A stretch of 5,502 bases of DNA, taken from assembly GCA_009927195.1 (NCBI GenBank), contig RFNL01000366.1, positions 1 to 5,502 on the forward strand, given 5' to 3'. Shown one piece after another: positions 1-5,502 of the stretch. This DNA is from Betaproteobacteria bacterium (GTDB taxonomy: Bacteria; Pseudomonadota; Gammaproteobacteria; Burkholderiales; Burkholderiaceae_C). The notes beneath the pieces were generated by a model that ran no database searches, was not told the DNA's origin, and saw only the letters and a program-made list of their open reading frames with translations. The first letter of the stretch is position 1. Every line of letters begins with the position of its first letter. Made by a program: the position numbers and the translations under genes.

Positions 1-469
1 CCACACCACGGGGGCGCACTACCTCAACGCCGACACCACGGCGTTCATGCAGTGCTTGACCAGTGATTTGTTCAAAGATTTTCCGACCCTGAAGTTTTTG
101 ATTCCCCATGGCGGCGGCGCTGTGCCCTACCACTGGGGTCGCTTTCGCGGTCTGGCGCAAGAGCTGAAAAAGCCCCAGCTGGAGGAGCATTTGCTCAACA
201 ACATTTTCTTCGACACCTGCGTGTATCACCAGCCTGGCATTGACCTGCTCAATACCGTGATTCCGGTGAAAAACGTGTTGTTTGCTTCAGAAATGATTGG
301 TGCGGTGCGTGGCATTGACCCTCAAACTGGCCACCACTACGATGACACCAAGCGCTATATCGAGGCCAGCAAAATTTTGAGTGCCGCCGACCGGCATGCG
401 ATTTATGAGGGCAACGCACGCCGCGTATTCCCCCGATTGGACAAATGGTTGACACAGAAAGGACACTGA
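1..469 (+). CDS. pmdE: 4-oxalomesaconate hydratase, C-terminal part (5' end outside window)
   Basis: The frame is open from base 2 to the TGA at 467-469 and gives 155 C-terminal residues; the start lies upstream of the window. The fragment matches the metal-dependent amidohydrolase family of LigJ/PmdE, which adds water to 4-oxalomesaconate to form 4-carboxy-4-hydroxy-2-oxoadipate in the cytoplasm. Visible hallmarks are HTTGAHYLNADTTAF at the very start, the IPHGGGAVPYHWGRF segment (bases 101-145), the FDTCVYHQPG segment, and LFASEMIGAVRGIDP (bases 278-322). Counting back from the C-terminus of the roughly 340-residue family, the His of HGGG and the Glu of SEMIG fall near His223 and Glu284 of LigJ, which I recall as active-site residues. 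The N-terminal HxH metal pair is off-window. The stop is one base before the next ATG. The reaction order and the neighbouring aldolase support the call; a 2-amino-3-carboxymuconate-type decarboxylase relative is much less likely. Confidence 0.9.
   Translation, partial: HTTGAHYLNADTTAFMQCLTSDLFKDFPTLKFLIPHGGGAVPYHWGRFRGLAQELKKPQLEEHLLNNIFFDTCVYHQPGIDLLNTVIPVKNVLFASEMIGAVRGIDPQTGHHYDDTKRYIEASKILSAADRHAIYEGNARRVFPRLDKWLTQKGH
457..463 (+). promoter_or_regulatory. Ribosome binding site of the CHA aldolase gene
   Basis: GAAAGGA lies inside the last codons of the hydratase gene, seven bases before ATG 471. It favours ATG 471 over the second in-frame ATG at 480, which would have a 16-base spacer. 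Confidence 0.65.
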
Positions 470-470
470 A

Positions 471-1154
471 ATGAACCACATGGGCAAAGTCAAACGGCAA
501 ATCCAGCGTGCCGACAAAAATACCGTCGAGCGTTTGGCCATTTACGGCGTGGCCACGGTGCACGAAGCCATGGGTCGGGTGGGCATGATGAACACCTACA
601 TGCGCCCCATTTACCCGGGCGCGCGTGTCGCTGGGACTGCTGTGACCGTGCTGCTGCATCCCGGCGATAACTGGATGCTGCATGTGGCTTGCGAACAAGT
701 GCAACCCGGTGACATCGTGGTCGCGGCCATCAGCGCCCCTTGCACCGATGGTTATTTTGGTGACCTGATCGCCACCTCTTTCAAGTCCCGAGGCGCGCAT
801 GCTTTTGTGATCGATGCCGGCGTGCGCGATGTAGCGGAGTTGACGGAAATGGGCTTTCCGGTGTGGAGCAAATGCATCAGCGCCAAGGGCACGGTCAAGG
901 CCACCTTGGGTCATGTCAACTTTCCTGTGGTGTGTGCCGGCGCCATCGTCAACCCGGGTGATGCCATCGTGGCCGACGATGACGGCGTGGTCGTGGTGCC
1001 CGCGCAATTTGCCACCCAAGCCGCCGATGCCGCTGCCGCCCGCGAAGCCAACGAAGGCGACAAACGCGCCAAATTGGCAGCGGGTCAGCTTGGCCTGGAC
1101 CTCTACAACATGCGTGGCCCGCTGGAAAAAGCGGGCTTGGTGTATGTGGACTGA
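471..1154 (+). CDS. pmdF: 4-carboxy-4-hydroxy-2-oxoadipate (CHA) aldolase
   Basis: This 227-residue protein matches the class II (divalent-metal) HMG/CHA aldolases, related to the RraA fold and also called LigK, GalC or ProA. It cleaves CHA to pyruvate and oxaloacetate, the last step of protocatechuate 4,5-cleavage; the family also acts on 4-hydroxy-4-methyl-2-oxoglutarate and has oxaloacetate decarboxylase activity. Diagnostic segments are ATVHEAMGRVG (28-38), YMRPIYPG (43-50), AVTVLLHPGDNWM (57-69) and CTDGYFGDLIATSF (91-104). The family motif D-x20-R-D is present as D98...R119-D120 and supplies metal and pyruvate contacts. In the C-terminal helix (REANEGDKRAKLA, 191-203) E195 lines up by offset with the Glu that completes the neighbouring subunit's active site. 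Length is normal. ATG 471 is preferred because GAAAGGA (457-463) sits seven bases upstream; an in-frame ATG at 480 is a weaker alternative. It follows pmdE after one base, implying coupled translation. Confidence 0.94.
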   Translation: MNHMGKVKRQIQRADKNTVERLAIYGVATVHEAMGRVGMMNTYMRPIYPGARVAGTAVTVLLHPGDNWMLHVACEQVQPGDIVVAAISAPCTDGYFGDLIATSFKSRGAHAFVIDAGVRDVAELTEMGFPVWSKCISAKGTVKATLGHVNFPVVCAGAIVNPGDAIVADDDGVVVVPAQFATQAADAAAAREANEGDKRAKLAAGQLGLDLYNMRGPLEKAGLVYVD

Positions 1155-1189
1155 TGCGGCACCGACCGAGCTGAAGAAAGCACACCGCC

Positions 1190-2110
1190 ATGCATGTTGA
1201 AAAAACACCGGGTTGGCTGGATTGGTTTGCAGGGCCCAGCCAACCGCAGTTTGTGTTGCCATTGGGTGCGGTGGATGCGCATTGCCATGTGTTTGGTCCC
1301 GCAAACCAATTTCCCTTCGCCCCCGAGCGCAAATACACCCCATGCGACGCCTCCAAACACCAGTTGTACGCCTTGCGTGACCACCTGGGATTTGACAAAA
1401 ACGTGGTGGTTCAAGCCACCTGCCACGGCGCGGACAACCGGGCCATGGTCGATGCCTTGTTGCACTCGGGGGGCAAAGCGCGTGGGGTGGCCACTGTCAA
1501 GCGCAGCGTCACCGATGGCGAGTTGCAAGCCATGCACGATGCGGGCGTGCGCGGCGTGCGTTTTAATTTCGTCAAGCGCTTGGTGGATTTCACGCCCAAA
1601 GACGAATTGCTGGAAATTGCCCACCGCATTCAAGCCTGGGGCTGGCACGTGGTGATTTATTTCGAGGCGGTGGATCTGCCCGAGTTGTGGGATTTTTTCA
1701 CCGCTTTGCCCACCACCGTGGTGGTCGATCACATGGGCCGGCCCAATGTGGACCAAGCCGTGGACGGGCCAGAGTTTGCGTTGTTCATGAAGTTCATGCG
1801 CGAACACGACAACGTGTGGAGCAAGGTGACCTGCCCCGAGCGCTTGTCACTGACCGGCCCTGCGGCGCTCAACGGTCAACGCCAGGCCTATCGCGATGTG
1901 GTGCCATTTGCGCGCCATGTGGTCGAGACCTTTCCCGACCGCGTGTTGTGGGGCACCGATTGGCCCCATCCCAACCTCAAAGACCACATGCCCGATGACG
2001 GTTTGCTGGTGGACTTCATCCCGCACATTGCGCCCACGGCAGATTTGCAAAAGCGCTTGCTGGTGGACAATCCGACCCGACTGTATTGGCCAGAACTTTT
2101 GAAAGCCTGA
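1190..2110 (+). CDS. pmdD: 2-pyrone-4,6-dicarboxylate (PDC) hydrolase
   Basis: This 306-residue amidohydrolase-superfamily protein closely matches LigI, which hydrolyses the PDC lactone to 4-oxalomesaconate without needing a metal. It is a TIM-barrel enzyme of the cytoplasm. The LigI residues can be placed: H31 and H33 in DAHCHVFGP (29-37), R124 and R130 in RFNFVKR, Y157 in HVVIYFEA, H181 and R184 in DHMGRP, R218 in TCPERL, and the catalytic Asp as D257 in WGTDWPHPN (254-262). The C-terminal VDNPTRLYW (292-300) is also typical. The protein is slightly longer than LigI (about 293 residues), mostly because of a longer stretch between R218 and D257. ATG 1190 is supported by the purine-rich GAAGAAAG at 1173-1180 with a nine-base spacer, and by homology starting soon after. 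It lies 35 bases after the aldolase gene and three bases before pmdA. Confidence 0.95.
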   Translation: MHVEKTPGWLDWFAGPSQPQFVLPLGAVDAHCHVFGPANQFPFAPERKYTPCDASKHQLYALRDHLGFDKNVVVQATCHGADNRAMVDALLHSGGKARGVATVKRSVTDGELQAMHDAGVRGVRFNFVKRLVDFTPKDELLEIAHRIQAWGWHVVIYFEAVDLPELWDFFTALPTTVVVDHMGRPNVDQAVDGPEFALFMKFMREHDNVWSKVTCPERLSLTGPAALNGQRQAYRDVVPFARHVVETFPDRVLWGTDWPHPNLKDHMPDDGLLVDFIPHIAPTADLQKRLLVDNPTRLYWPELLKA

Positions 2111-2113
2111 ACC

Positions 2114-2557
2114 ATGTCACTGGAAAAACCTTACCTGGATGTGCCGGGTACCACCATTTTTGATGCCGAACAGTCGCGCAAAGGCTATTGGCTCAATCAG
2201 TTTTGCATGTCCCTGATGAAAGCACAAAACCGCGAGCGCTTCAAAGCCAATGAGCGCGCTTACCTGGACGAATGGGCCATGAGCGAGGAGCAAAAACAAG
2301 CGGTGATGGCACGCGACCTGAACTGGTGCATCCGCACCGGCGGCAATATTTACTTCTTGGCCAAGATCGGTGCCACCGACGGCAAGAGTTTTCAGCAAAT
2401 GGCGGGCAGCATGACGGGCATGACCGAAGAGGAATACCGCAACATGATGGTCGCGGGCGGACGCTCGGCCAATGGCAACCGCGTGATCGGCGAAGACGGC
2501 GACGCGCAAGCCCACCGACAACCCCAAGGCCGCGCAGGCCAAACCGCAAAGGCTTGA
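2114..2557 (+). CDS. pmdA: Protocatechuate 4,5-dioxygenase, alpha (small) subunit
   Basis: This 147-residue protein matches LigA, the small helical subunit of the extradiol dioxygenase LigAB. The alpha subunit binds no iron; it caps the beta-subunit active site and helps hold the substrate carboxylate. Family signatures are VPGTTIFDAEQSRKGYWLNQF (10-30), the MSLMKAQNRERFKANE core (32-47), AYLDEW (49-54), GGNIYFLAKIGATDGKSFQ (77-95), the AGSMTGMTEEEY segment (97-108) and the MMVAGGRS motif (111-118). After GNRVIGED the chain ends in a hydrophilic Gln/Arg/Ala-rich tail (129-147) that is longer than the end of LigA (139 residues). ATG 2114 is three bases after the PDC hydrolase stop; only a weak GAAAG (2101-2105) precedes it, so translation is probably coupled. 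Its stop is two bases before pmdB, which fits equimolar synthesis of the two subunits. Confidence 0.95.
   Translation: MSLEKPYLDVPGTTIFDAEQSRKGYWLNQFCMSLMKAQNRERFKANERAYLDEWAMSEEQKQAVMARDLNWCIRTGGNIYFLAKIGATDGKSFQQMAGSMTGMTEEEYRNMMVAGGRSANGNRVIGEDGDAQAHRQPQGRAGQTAKA
2548..2552 (+). promoter_or_regulatory. Ribosome binding site of the dioxygenase beta-subunit gene
   Basis: AAAGG lies in the last codons of pmdA with a seven-base spacer to ATG 2560. It fixes the pmdB start and argues against the in-frame upstream ATG at 2272, which would read through pmdA in another frame. Confidence 0.6.
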
Positions 2558-2559
2558 AC

Positions 2560-3438
2560 ATGGCTCATATTTCCGCATCTGTCTACACCTCGCACGTGCC
2601 TGCCATTGGTGCGGCGCTAGACCTGGGCAAAACCGCCGAACCGTATTGGCAGCCGCTGTTCAAGGGCTACGAGTATTCCAAGCAGTGGCTCAAAGACAAC
2701 CCGCCCGATGTGGTGTTCTTGGTTTATAACGACCATGCCACGGCGTTCAGCTTGGACATCATTCCCACCTTTGCCATTGGCACGGCCGCTCAGTTTCAGC
2801 CAGCCGACGAAGGTTGGGGCCCGCGCCCCGTGCCCATGGTGCAAGGGCACCCTGAGTTGGCTTCGCACATTGCCCATTCGGTCATCCAGCAAGACTTTGA
2901 CCTGACCATCGTCAACAAAATGGACGTGGACCATGGCTTGACCGTGCCCCTGTCATTGATGTGTGGCCAACCCCAGGCCTGGCCTTGCCCGGTCATTCCG
3001 TTTGCGGTCAATGTGGTGCAGTACCCCGTGCCCAGTGGCCGGCGTTGCTTTGAACTTGGCCGCGCCATCCGAAATGCGATCAACAGTTTCGATGCCCACT
3101 TGAATGTGCAAATTTGGGGAACGGGTGGCATGAGCCACCAGTTGCAAGGTCCGCGCGCGGGCTTGATCAACAAAGAGTTTGACAACGCCTTTTTGGATAA
3201 ACTGATCCATGACCCAGAGGCCGCCGCCAACATCCCCCACATTGACTATGTGCGTGAGGCGGGCAGCGAAGGCATTGAGTTGGTGATGTGGTTGATCGCC
3301 CGCGGTGCCATGGAAGATGTGGCCCCGCGCCCAGCGGGCGTGGCCCAACCCCAGTTGAACATGCGCCACCGCTTCTACCATGTGCCCGCCAGCAACACCG
3401 CCGTGGGCCACATGATTTTGGAAAACCCCGGCCATTGA
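2560..3438 (+). CDS. pmdB: Protocatechuate 4,5-dioxygenase, beta (catalytic) subunit
   Basis: This 292-residue protein is the catalytic subunit of the class III (LigB-type) extradiol dioxygenase. With PmdA it uses non-haem Fe(II) and O2 to cleave protocatechuate between C4 and C5, giving 4-carboxy-2-hydroxymuconate semialdehyde. The iron ligands of LigB map to H12 (TSHVPAIGA), H59 (YNDHATAF) and E240 (GSEGIELVMW). The catalytic or substrate-contacting histidines map to H125 (MDVDHGLTVPLS) and H193 (GTGGMSHQLQGPRAGLINKE). PADEGWGPRPVP (81-92) and YHVPASNTAVGHMIL (273-287) are also family hallmarks. Between RGA (248-250) and FYH (272-274) there are 21 residues, about 11 more than in LigB as I recall it, rich in Pro, Ala and Gln. 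The open frame runs further upstream, but homology and the Shine-Dalgarno sequence place the start at 2560, two bases after pmdA. All key residues are present, so it should be active. Confidence 0.96.
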   Translation: MAHISASVYTSHVPAIGAALDLGKTAEPYWQPLFKGYEYSKQWLKDNPPDVVFLVYNDHATAFSLDIIPTFAIGTAAQFQPADEGWGPRPVPMVQGHPELASHIAHSVIQQDFDLTIVNKMDVDHGLTVPLSLMCGQPQAWPCPVIPFAVNVVQYPVPSGRRCFELGRAIRNAINSFDAHLNVQIWGTGGMSHQLQGPRAGLINKEFDNAFLDKLIHDPEAAANIPHIDYVREAGSEGIELVMWLIARGAMEDVAPRPAGVAQPQLNMRHRFYHVPASNTAVGHMILENPGH

Positions 3439-3473
3439 GCACGGCGTTTCTCATTCCCTTTTGATCGAACTGC

Positions 3474-3478
3474 AGGAG
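3474..3478 (+). promoter_or_regulatory. Ribosome binding site of the CHMS dehydrogenase gene
   Basis: A consensus AGGAG with a six-base spacer precedes ATG 3485. It selects this start over an in-frame TTG at 3461 that would add eight residues before the Rossmann strand and has no comparable site. This is the strongest Shine-Dalgarno sequence in the window and follows the largest gap in the operon (46 bases), which fits independent initiation. Confidence 0.8.
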
Positions 3479-3484
3479 TTTTTC

Positions 3485-4432
3485 ATGACCATCAAAGTGG
3501 CCCTGGCCGGCGCAGGTGCATTTGGCACCAAGCATTTGGACGGCATCCAAAACATCGACGGCGTAGAGGTCATCTCCATCGTGGGGCGTGAATTGACCAA
3601 AACCCAAGCGGTGGCGGACAAATACGGCATCGCCCATGTCAGCACCGATTTGAACGACAGCTTGAAGATCCAGGAAGTCGATGCGGTGATTTTGTGCACC
3701 CCCACCCAAATGCATGCATCGCAGTCGCTCGCCTGTTTGAATGCGGGCAAGCATGTGCAGGTTGAAATCCCCTTGGCCGACAGCTGGAAGGATGCCCAAG
3801 CCGTGGTGGACCTGGCCAAGTCCAGCGGCAAAGTGGCGATGTGCGGCCACACCCGCCGCTTCAACCCCAGCCACCAATACGTCCACCAAAAAATCAAGGC
3901 CGGGCAGTTCAACATCCAGCAAATGGATGTGCAAACCTATTTCTTTCGGCGCACCAACATGAATGCGCTGGGTCAACCGCGCAGCTGGACCGACCACTTG
4001 CTGTGGCACCACGCCGCGCACACGGTGGATTTGTTCGCCTACCAGGTGGGCAGCCCGATTGTCAAAGCCAACGCCGTGCAAGGGCCCATCCATCCCAACT
4101 TGGGCATTGCCATGGACATGAGCATTCAGCTCAAAGCCGCCAACGGTGCCATCTGCACCCTGAGCCTGAGCTTCAACAACGACGGTCCCTTGGGCACTTA
4201 CTTTCGCTACATTGGCGACACGGCCACTTACTTGGCCCGCTACGACGACTTGTTCACCGGCAAAGAGGAACAAATTGATGTGTCCAAGGTGGCGGTGTCG
4301 ATGAATGGCATTGAGCTGCAAGATCGCGAATTTTTCAGCGCCATCCGCGATGGCCGCGAGCCCAATGCCAGCGTGGCCCAGGTGTTGCCTTGCTACCAGG
4401 TGCTGCACGACCTTGAGCAGCAACTCGCATGA
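3485..4432 (+). CDS. pmdC: 4-carboxy-2-hydroxymuconate-6-semialdehyde (CHMS) dehydrogenase
   Basis: This 315-residue Gfo/Idh/MocA-type oxidoreductase has the same length as LigC. It oxidises the hemiacetal form of CHMS to 2-pyrone-4,6-dicarboxylate with NAD(P)+ and supplies the substrate of the PDC hydrolase encoded in the same operon. The N-terminal Rossmann domain shows VALAGAGAFGTKHLDG (5-20, GxGxxG type), then VILCTPTQMHA (68-78) and VQVEIPLADS (91-100). The usual EKP motif of sugar dehydrogenases is EIP here (94-96), so the common lysine is missing; I believe this is normal for the LigC branch. The C-terminal domain carries GHTRRFNPSHQY (121-132), RSWTDHLLWHHAAHTVDLF (166-184) and the SFNNDGPLGTYFRYIGD region (229-245), likely substrate-binding. 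A role as a general sugar or inositol dehydrogenase is unlikely given these motifs and the operon context. Its TGA overlaps the next ATG. Confidence 0.94.
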   Translation: MTIKVALAGAGAFGTKHLDGIQNIDGVEVISIVGRELTKTQAVADKYGIAHVSTDLNDSLKIQEVDAVILCTPTQMHASQSLACLNAGKHVQVEIPLADSWKDAQAVVDLAKSSGKVAMCGHTRRFNPSHQYVHQKIKAGQFNIQQMDVQTYFFRRTNMNALGQPRSWTDHLLWHHAAHTVDLFAYQVGSPIVKANAVQGPIHPNLGIAMDMSIQLKAANGAICTLSLSFNNDGPLGTYFRYIGDTATYLARYDDLFTGKEEQIDVSKVAVSMNGIELQDREFFSAIRDGREPNASVAQVLPCYQVLHDLEQQLA

Positions 4433-5436
4433 GCAAGCGCGCCCTCGGCCCCTTCCAAGTCTCGCCCATTGGTTTGGGCTGCATGAACATTTGCCACGCC
4501 TATGGCAATCCCACTTCACCCGAGGAGGCCGAGCGTTTGTTGCTGGCCGCCCTCGATGCGGGTGTGGATCATTTCGACACCGCCGCCTTGTATGGGTTTG
4601 GTGTGAGCGAAACCTTGGTGGGCAAAGCTTTATCAGCCCACCGCAGCCGCTTCACCTTGGCCAGCAAATGCGGCATGCAAGGCGTGGATGTCAAAGGCGA
4701 TGGCAATTTGGTGCGGGTCATCGATGGCCGACCCGCCACCTTGCGCCAAACCTGTGAAGACGCTTTGCGCCGTTTGCGCACCGATGTGATCGACCTGTAT
4801 TACCTGCACCGTTGGGACAAGAAAGTACCCATTGAAGACAGCGTGGGCGCTTTGAGCGACCTGGTGCGTGCGGGCAAGATACAAAGCATTGGTTTGTCGG
4901 AGGTGTCGGCCCACACCCTGCGCAAAGCCCATGCGGTGCACCCGATTGCAGCGGTGCAAACCGAATACTCGCTGTGGACCCGCAACCCCGAAATTGCCGT
5001 GCTCGACGCCTGCCGCGAACTGGGCACCACCTTTGTGGCTTTCAGCCCCGTGGCGCGCGGGTTTTTGGCTGGCAAACCAATAGACATTGACCAACTGGAC
5101 GCCAAAGACATTCGCCGCAGCATGCCGCGCTTCCACGCCGACAACTTTCCGCGCAACCAGCAATTGCTGCCACCTTATTTGGCCCTGGCGCAAGAGCTCG
5201 GTTGCAGCCCCTCGCAACTGGCCATCGCCTGGTTGCTGCACAAAGCGCCGCACATCGTGCCCATCCCCGGCACCACGTCGATAGCGCATTTGCACGACGA
5301 CCTGGGCGCATTGAATGTGAAGCTCAGCGCGGACCACATGCAACGCTTAGAGGCCATGATCGGCCAACACAATGTGGTGGGCAACCGCTACAACGACCAG
5401 GCCAATAGCGAGGTGGATACCGAGGTGTTTGCCTAA
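4429..5436 (+). CDS. Aldo/keto reductase of unknown substrate, coupled to pmdC
   Basis: This 335-residue protein is an NAD(P)H-dependent aldo/keto reductase with a TIM-barrel fold, full length for the YakC/AKR13-like group. The catalytic tetrad is D50 and Y55 (DHFDTAALYG, 47-56), K80 (TLASKCG, 76-82) and H127 (DLYYLHRWD, 122-130). Other hallmarks are the N-terminal VSPIGLGCMN (11-20), AGKIQSIGLSEVS (148-160), VQTEYSLWTR (176-185), FSPVARGFLAG (205-215) and the C-terminal cofactor motif PIPGTTS (278-284). Such enzymes reduce aldehydes or ketones, or run the reverse oxidation; the substrate cannot be read from the sequence. ATG 4429 lies in an ATGA overlap with the pmdC stop, so translation is probably coupled and the gene belongs to the operon. 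A role on an aromatic aldehyde feeding the pathway, on the semialdehyde CHMS, or in aldehyde detoxification is inference only. No essential residue is missing. Confidence 0.9.
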   Translation: MSKRALGPFQVSPIGLGCMNICHAYGNPTSPEEAERLLLAALDAGVDHFDTAALYGFGVSETLVGKALSAHRSRFTLASKCGMQGVDVKGDGNLVRVIDGRPATLRQTCEDALRRLRTDVIDLYYLHRWDKKVPIEDSVGALSDLVRAGKIQSIGLSEVSAHTLRKAHAVHPIAAVQTEYSLWTRNPEIAVLDACRELGTTFVAFSPVARGFLAGKPIDIDQLDAKDIRRSMPRFHADNFPRNQQLLPPYLALAQELGCSPSQLAIAWLLHKAPHIVPIPGTTSIAHLHDDLGALNVKLSADHMQRLEAMIGQHNVVGNRYNDQANSEVDTEVFA

Positions 5437-5443
5437 GACCCGC

Positions 5444-5500
5444 GGTCAGTACACAGGTTTTGGCTTGAGGCCCATGGGCTGATGTGCAAGCCCACTGACC
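5444..5500 (+). repeat. Nested inverted repeat after the operon, possible terminator stem
   Basis: GGTCAGT (5444-5450) is the exact reverse complement of ACTGACC (5494-5500). Inside it GGCTTG (5462-5467) pairs with CAAGCC (5487-5492), and inside that lies the palindrome GCCCATGGGC (5470-5479). The arms are correctly nested, so the RNA could fold into one long interrupted stem-loop starting eight bases after the last stop. This fits a transcription terminator or a 3' stabilising structure, but no U-run is visible because the window ends two bases later. The right arms are only one base apart while the left arms are 11 bases apart, so the stem would have a large bulge. It could be chance in GC-rich DNA. 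Confidence 0.35.
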
Positions 5501-5502
5501 CC

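Noticed and set aside
249..1343. 364-residue open frame on the minus strand, antisense to the hydratase, aldolase and hydrolase genes
   Set aside because: It spans parts of three well-supported plus-strand genes and their junctions, has no recognisable motif, and has a His/Gly-rich translation typical of antisense shadows.
2500..2557. Possible frameshift at the end of pmdA
   Set aside because: Another frame reads as a plausible KPTDNPKAAQAKPQ tail, but it runs on deep into pmdB without a nearby stop. The present frame stops two bases before pmdB, the usual tight junction, so no frameshift is called.
2272..2559. In-frame upstream extension of the dioxygenase beta subunit by 96 residues
   Set aside because: It overlaps pmdA in another frame, its translation is Arg/Gly/His-rich and unlike LigB, and a good ribosome binding site and homology place the start at 2560.
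3461..3484. TTG start adding eight residues to the CHMS dehydrogenase
   Set aside because: A consensus AGGAG with a six-base spacer precedes ATG 3485, and the resulting 315 residues equal the length of LigC.
3758..3784. Loss of the EKP lysine in the CHMS dehydrogenase as a sign of inactivity
   Set aside because: The EIP variant appears to be normal in the LigC branch, and the rest of the Rossmann and substrate motifs are intact.
3167..4519. 450-residue open frame on the minus strand, antisense to pmdC and its flanks
   Set aside because: It is a composition shadow of GC-rich coding sequence: it covers clearly coding genes with intact catalytic motifs, and its own translation is His/Gly/Val/Ala-rich without a recognisable domain.

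Overview
The window carries most of a catabolic operon for protocatechuate 4,5-cleavage (the meta-cleavage route used for lignin-derived and phthalate-derived aromatics). All genes lie on the plus strand. The gene order (OMA hydratase, CHA aldolase, PDC hydrolase, dioxygenase alpha, dioxygenase beta, CHMS dehydrogenase) is the E-F-D-A-B-C order I know from the pmd operon of Comamonas. Together with the moderately high GC content and Leu-TTG-rich codon use, this suggests a betaproteobacterium of the Burkholderiales, most likely Comamonadaceae. The genus cannot be fixed from this sequence.

Layout: 1-469 is the 3' part of the 4-oxalomesaconate hydratase gene (pmdE/ligJ type), cut by the window edge. 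471-1154 is the 4-carboxy-4-hydroxy-2-oxoadipate aldolase (pmdF/ligK type). 1190-2110 is 2-pyrone-4,6-dicarboxylate hydrolase (pmdD/ligI type). 2114-2557 and 2560-3438 are the small and large subunits of protocatechuate 4,5-dioxygenase (pmdA and pmdB). 3485-4432 is the 4-carboxy-2-hydroxymuconate semialdehyde dehydrogenase (pmdC/ligC type). 4429-5436 is an aldo/keto reductase that overlaps pmdC by four bases. 5437-5502 is non-coding and holds a nested inverted repeat that reaches the window edge.

How the genes work together: PmdAB opens the protocatechuate ring between C4 and C5 to give CHMS. PmdC oxidises the cyclic hemiacetal form of CHMS to 2-pyrone-4,6-dicarboxylate (PDC). PmdD hydrolyses the lactone to 4-oxalomesaconate (OMA). 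PmdE hydrates OMA to 4-carboxy-4-hydroxy-2-oxoadipate (CHA). PmdF splits CHA to pyruvate and oxaloacetate, which enter central metabolism. Intergenic gaps of 1, 35, 2-3 and 46 bases and a final ATGA overlap support one transcript. No promoter, regulator, transporter or tautomerase gene is visible; in known pmd operons these lie upstream of the part shown here.

The pathway itself is well described. The least explained element is the aldo/keto reductase translationally coupled to pmdC, which has no assigned step in the textbook pathway. I saw no mobile element, CRISPR array, tRNA or rRNA. There is no gene-free stretch longer than 66 bases.
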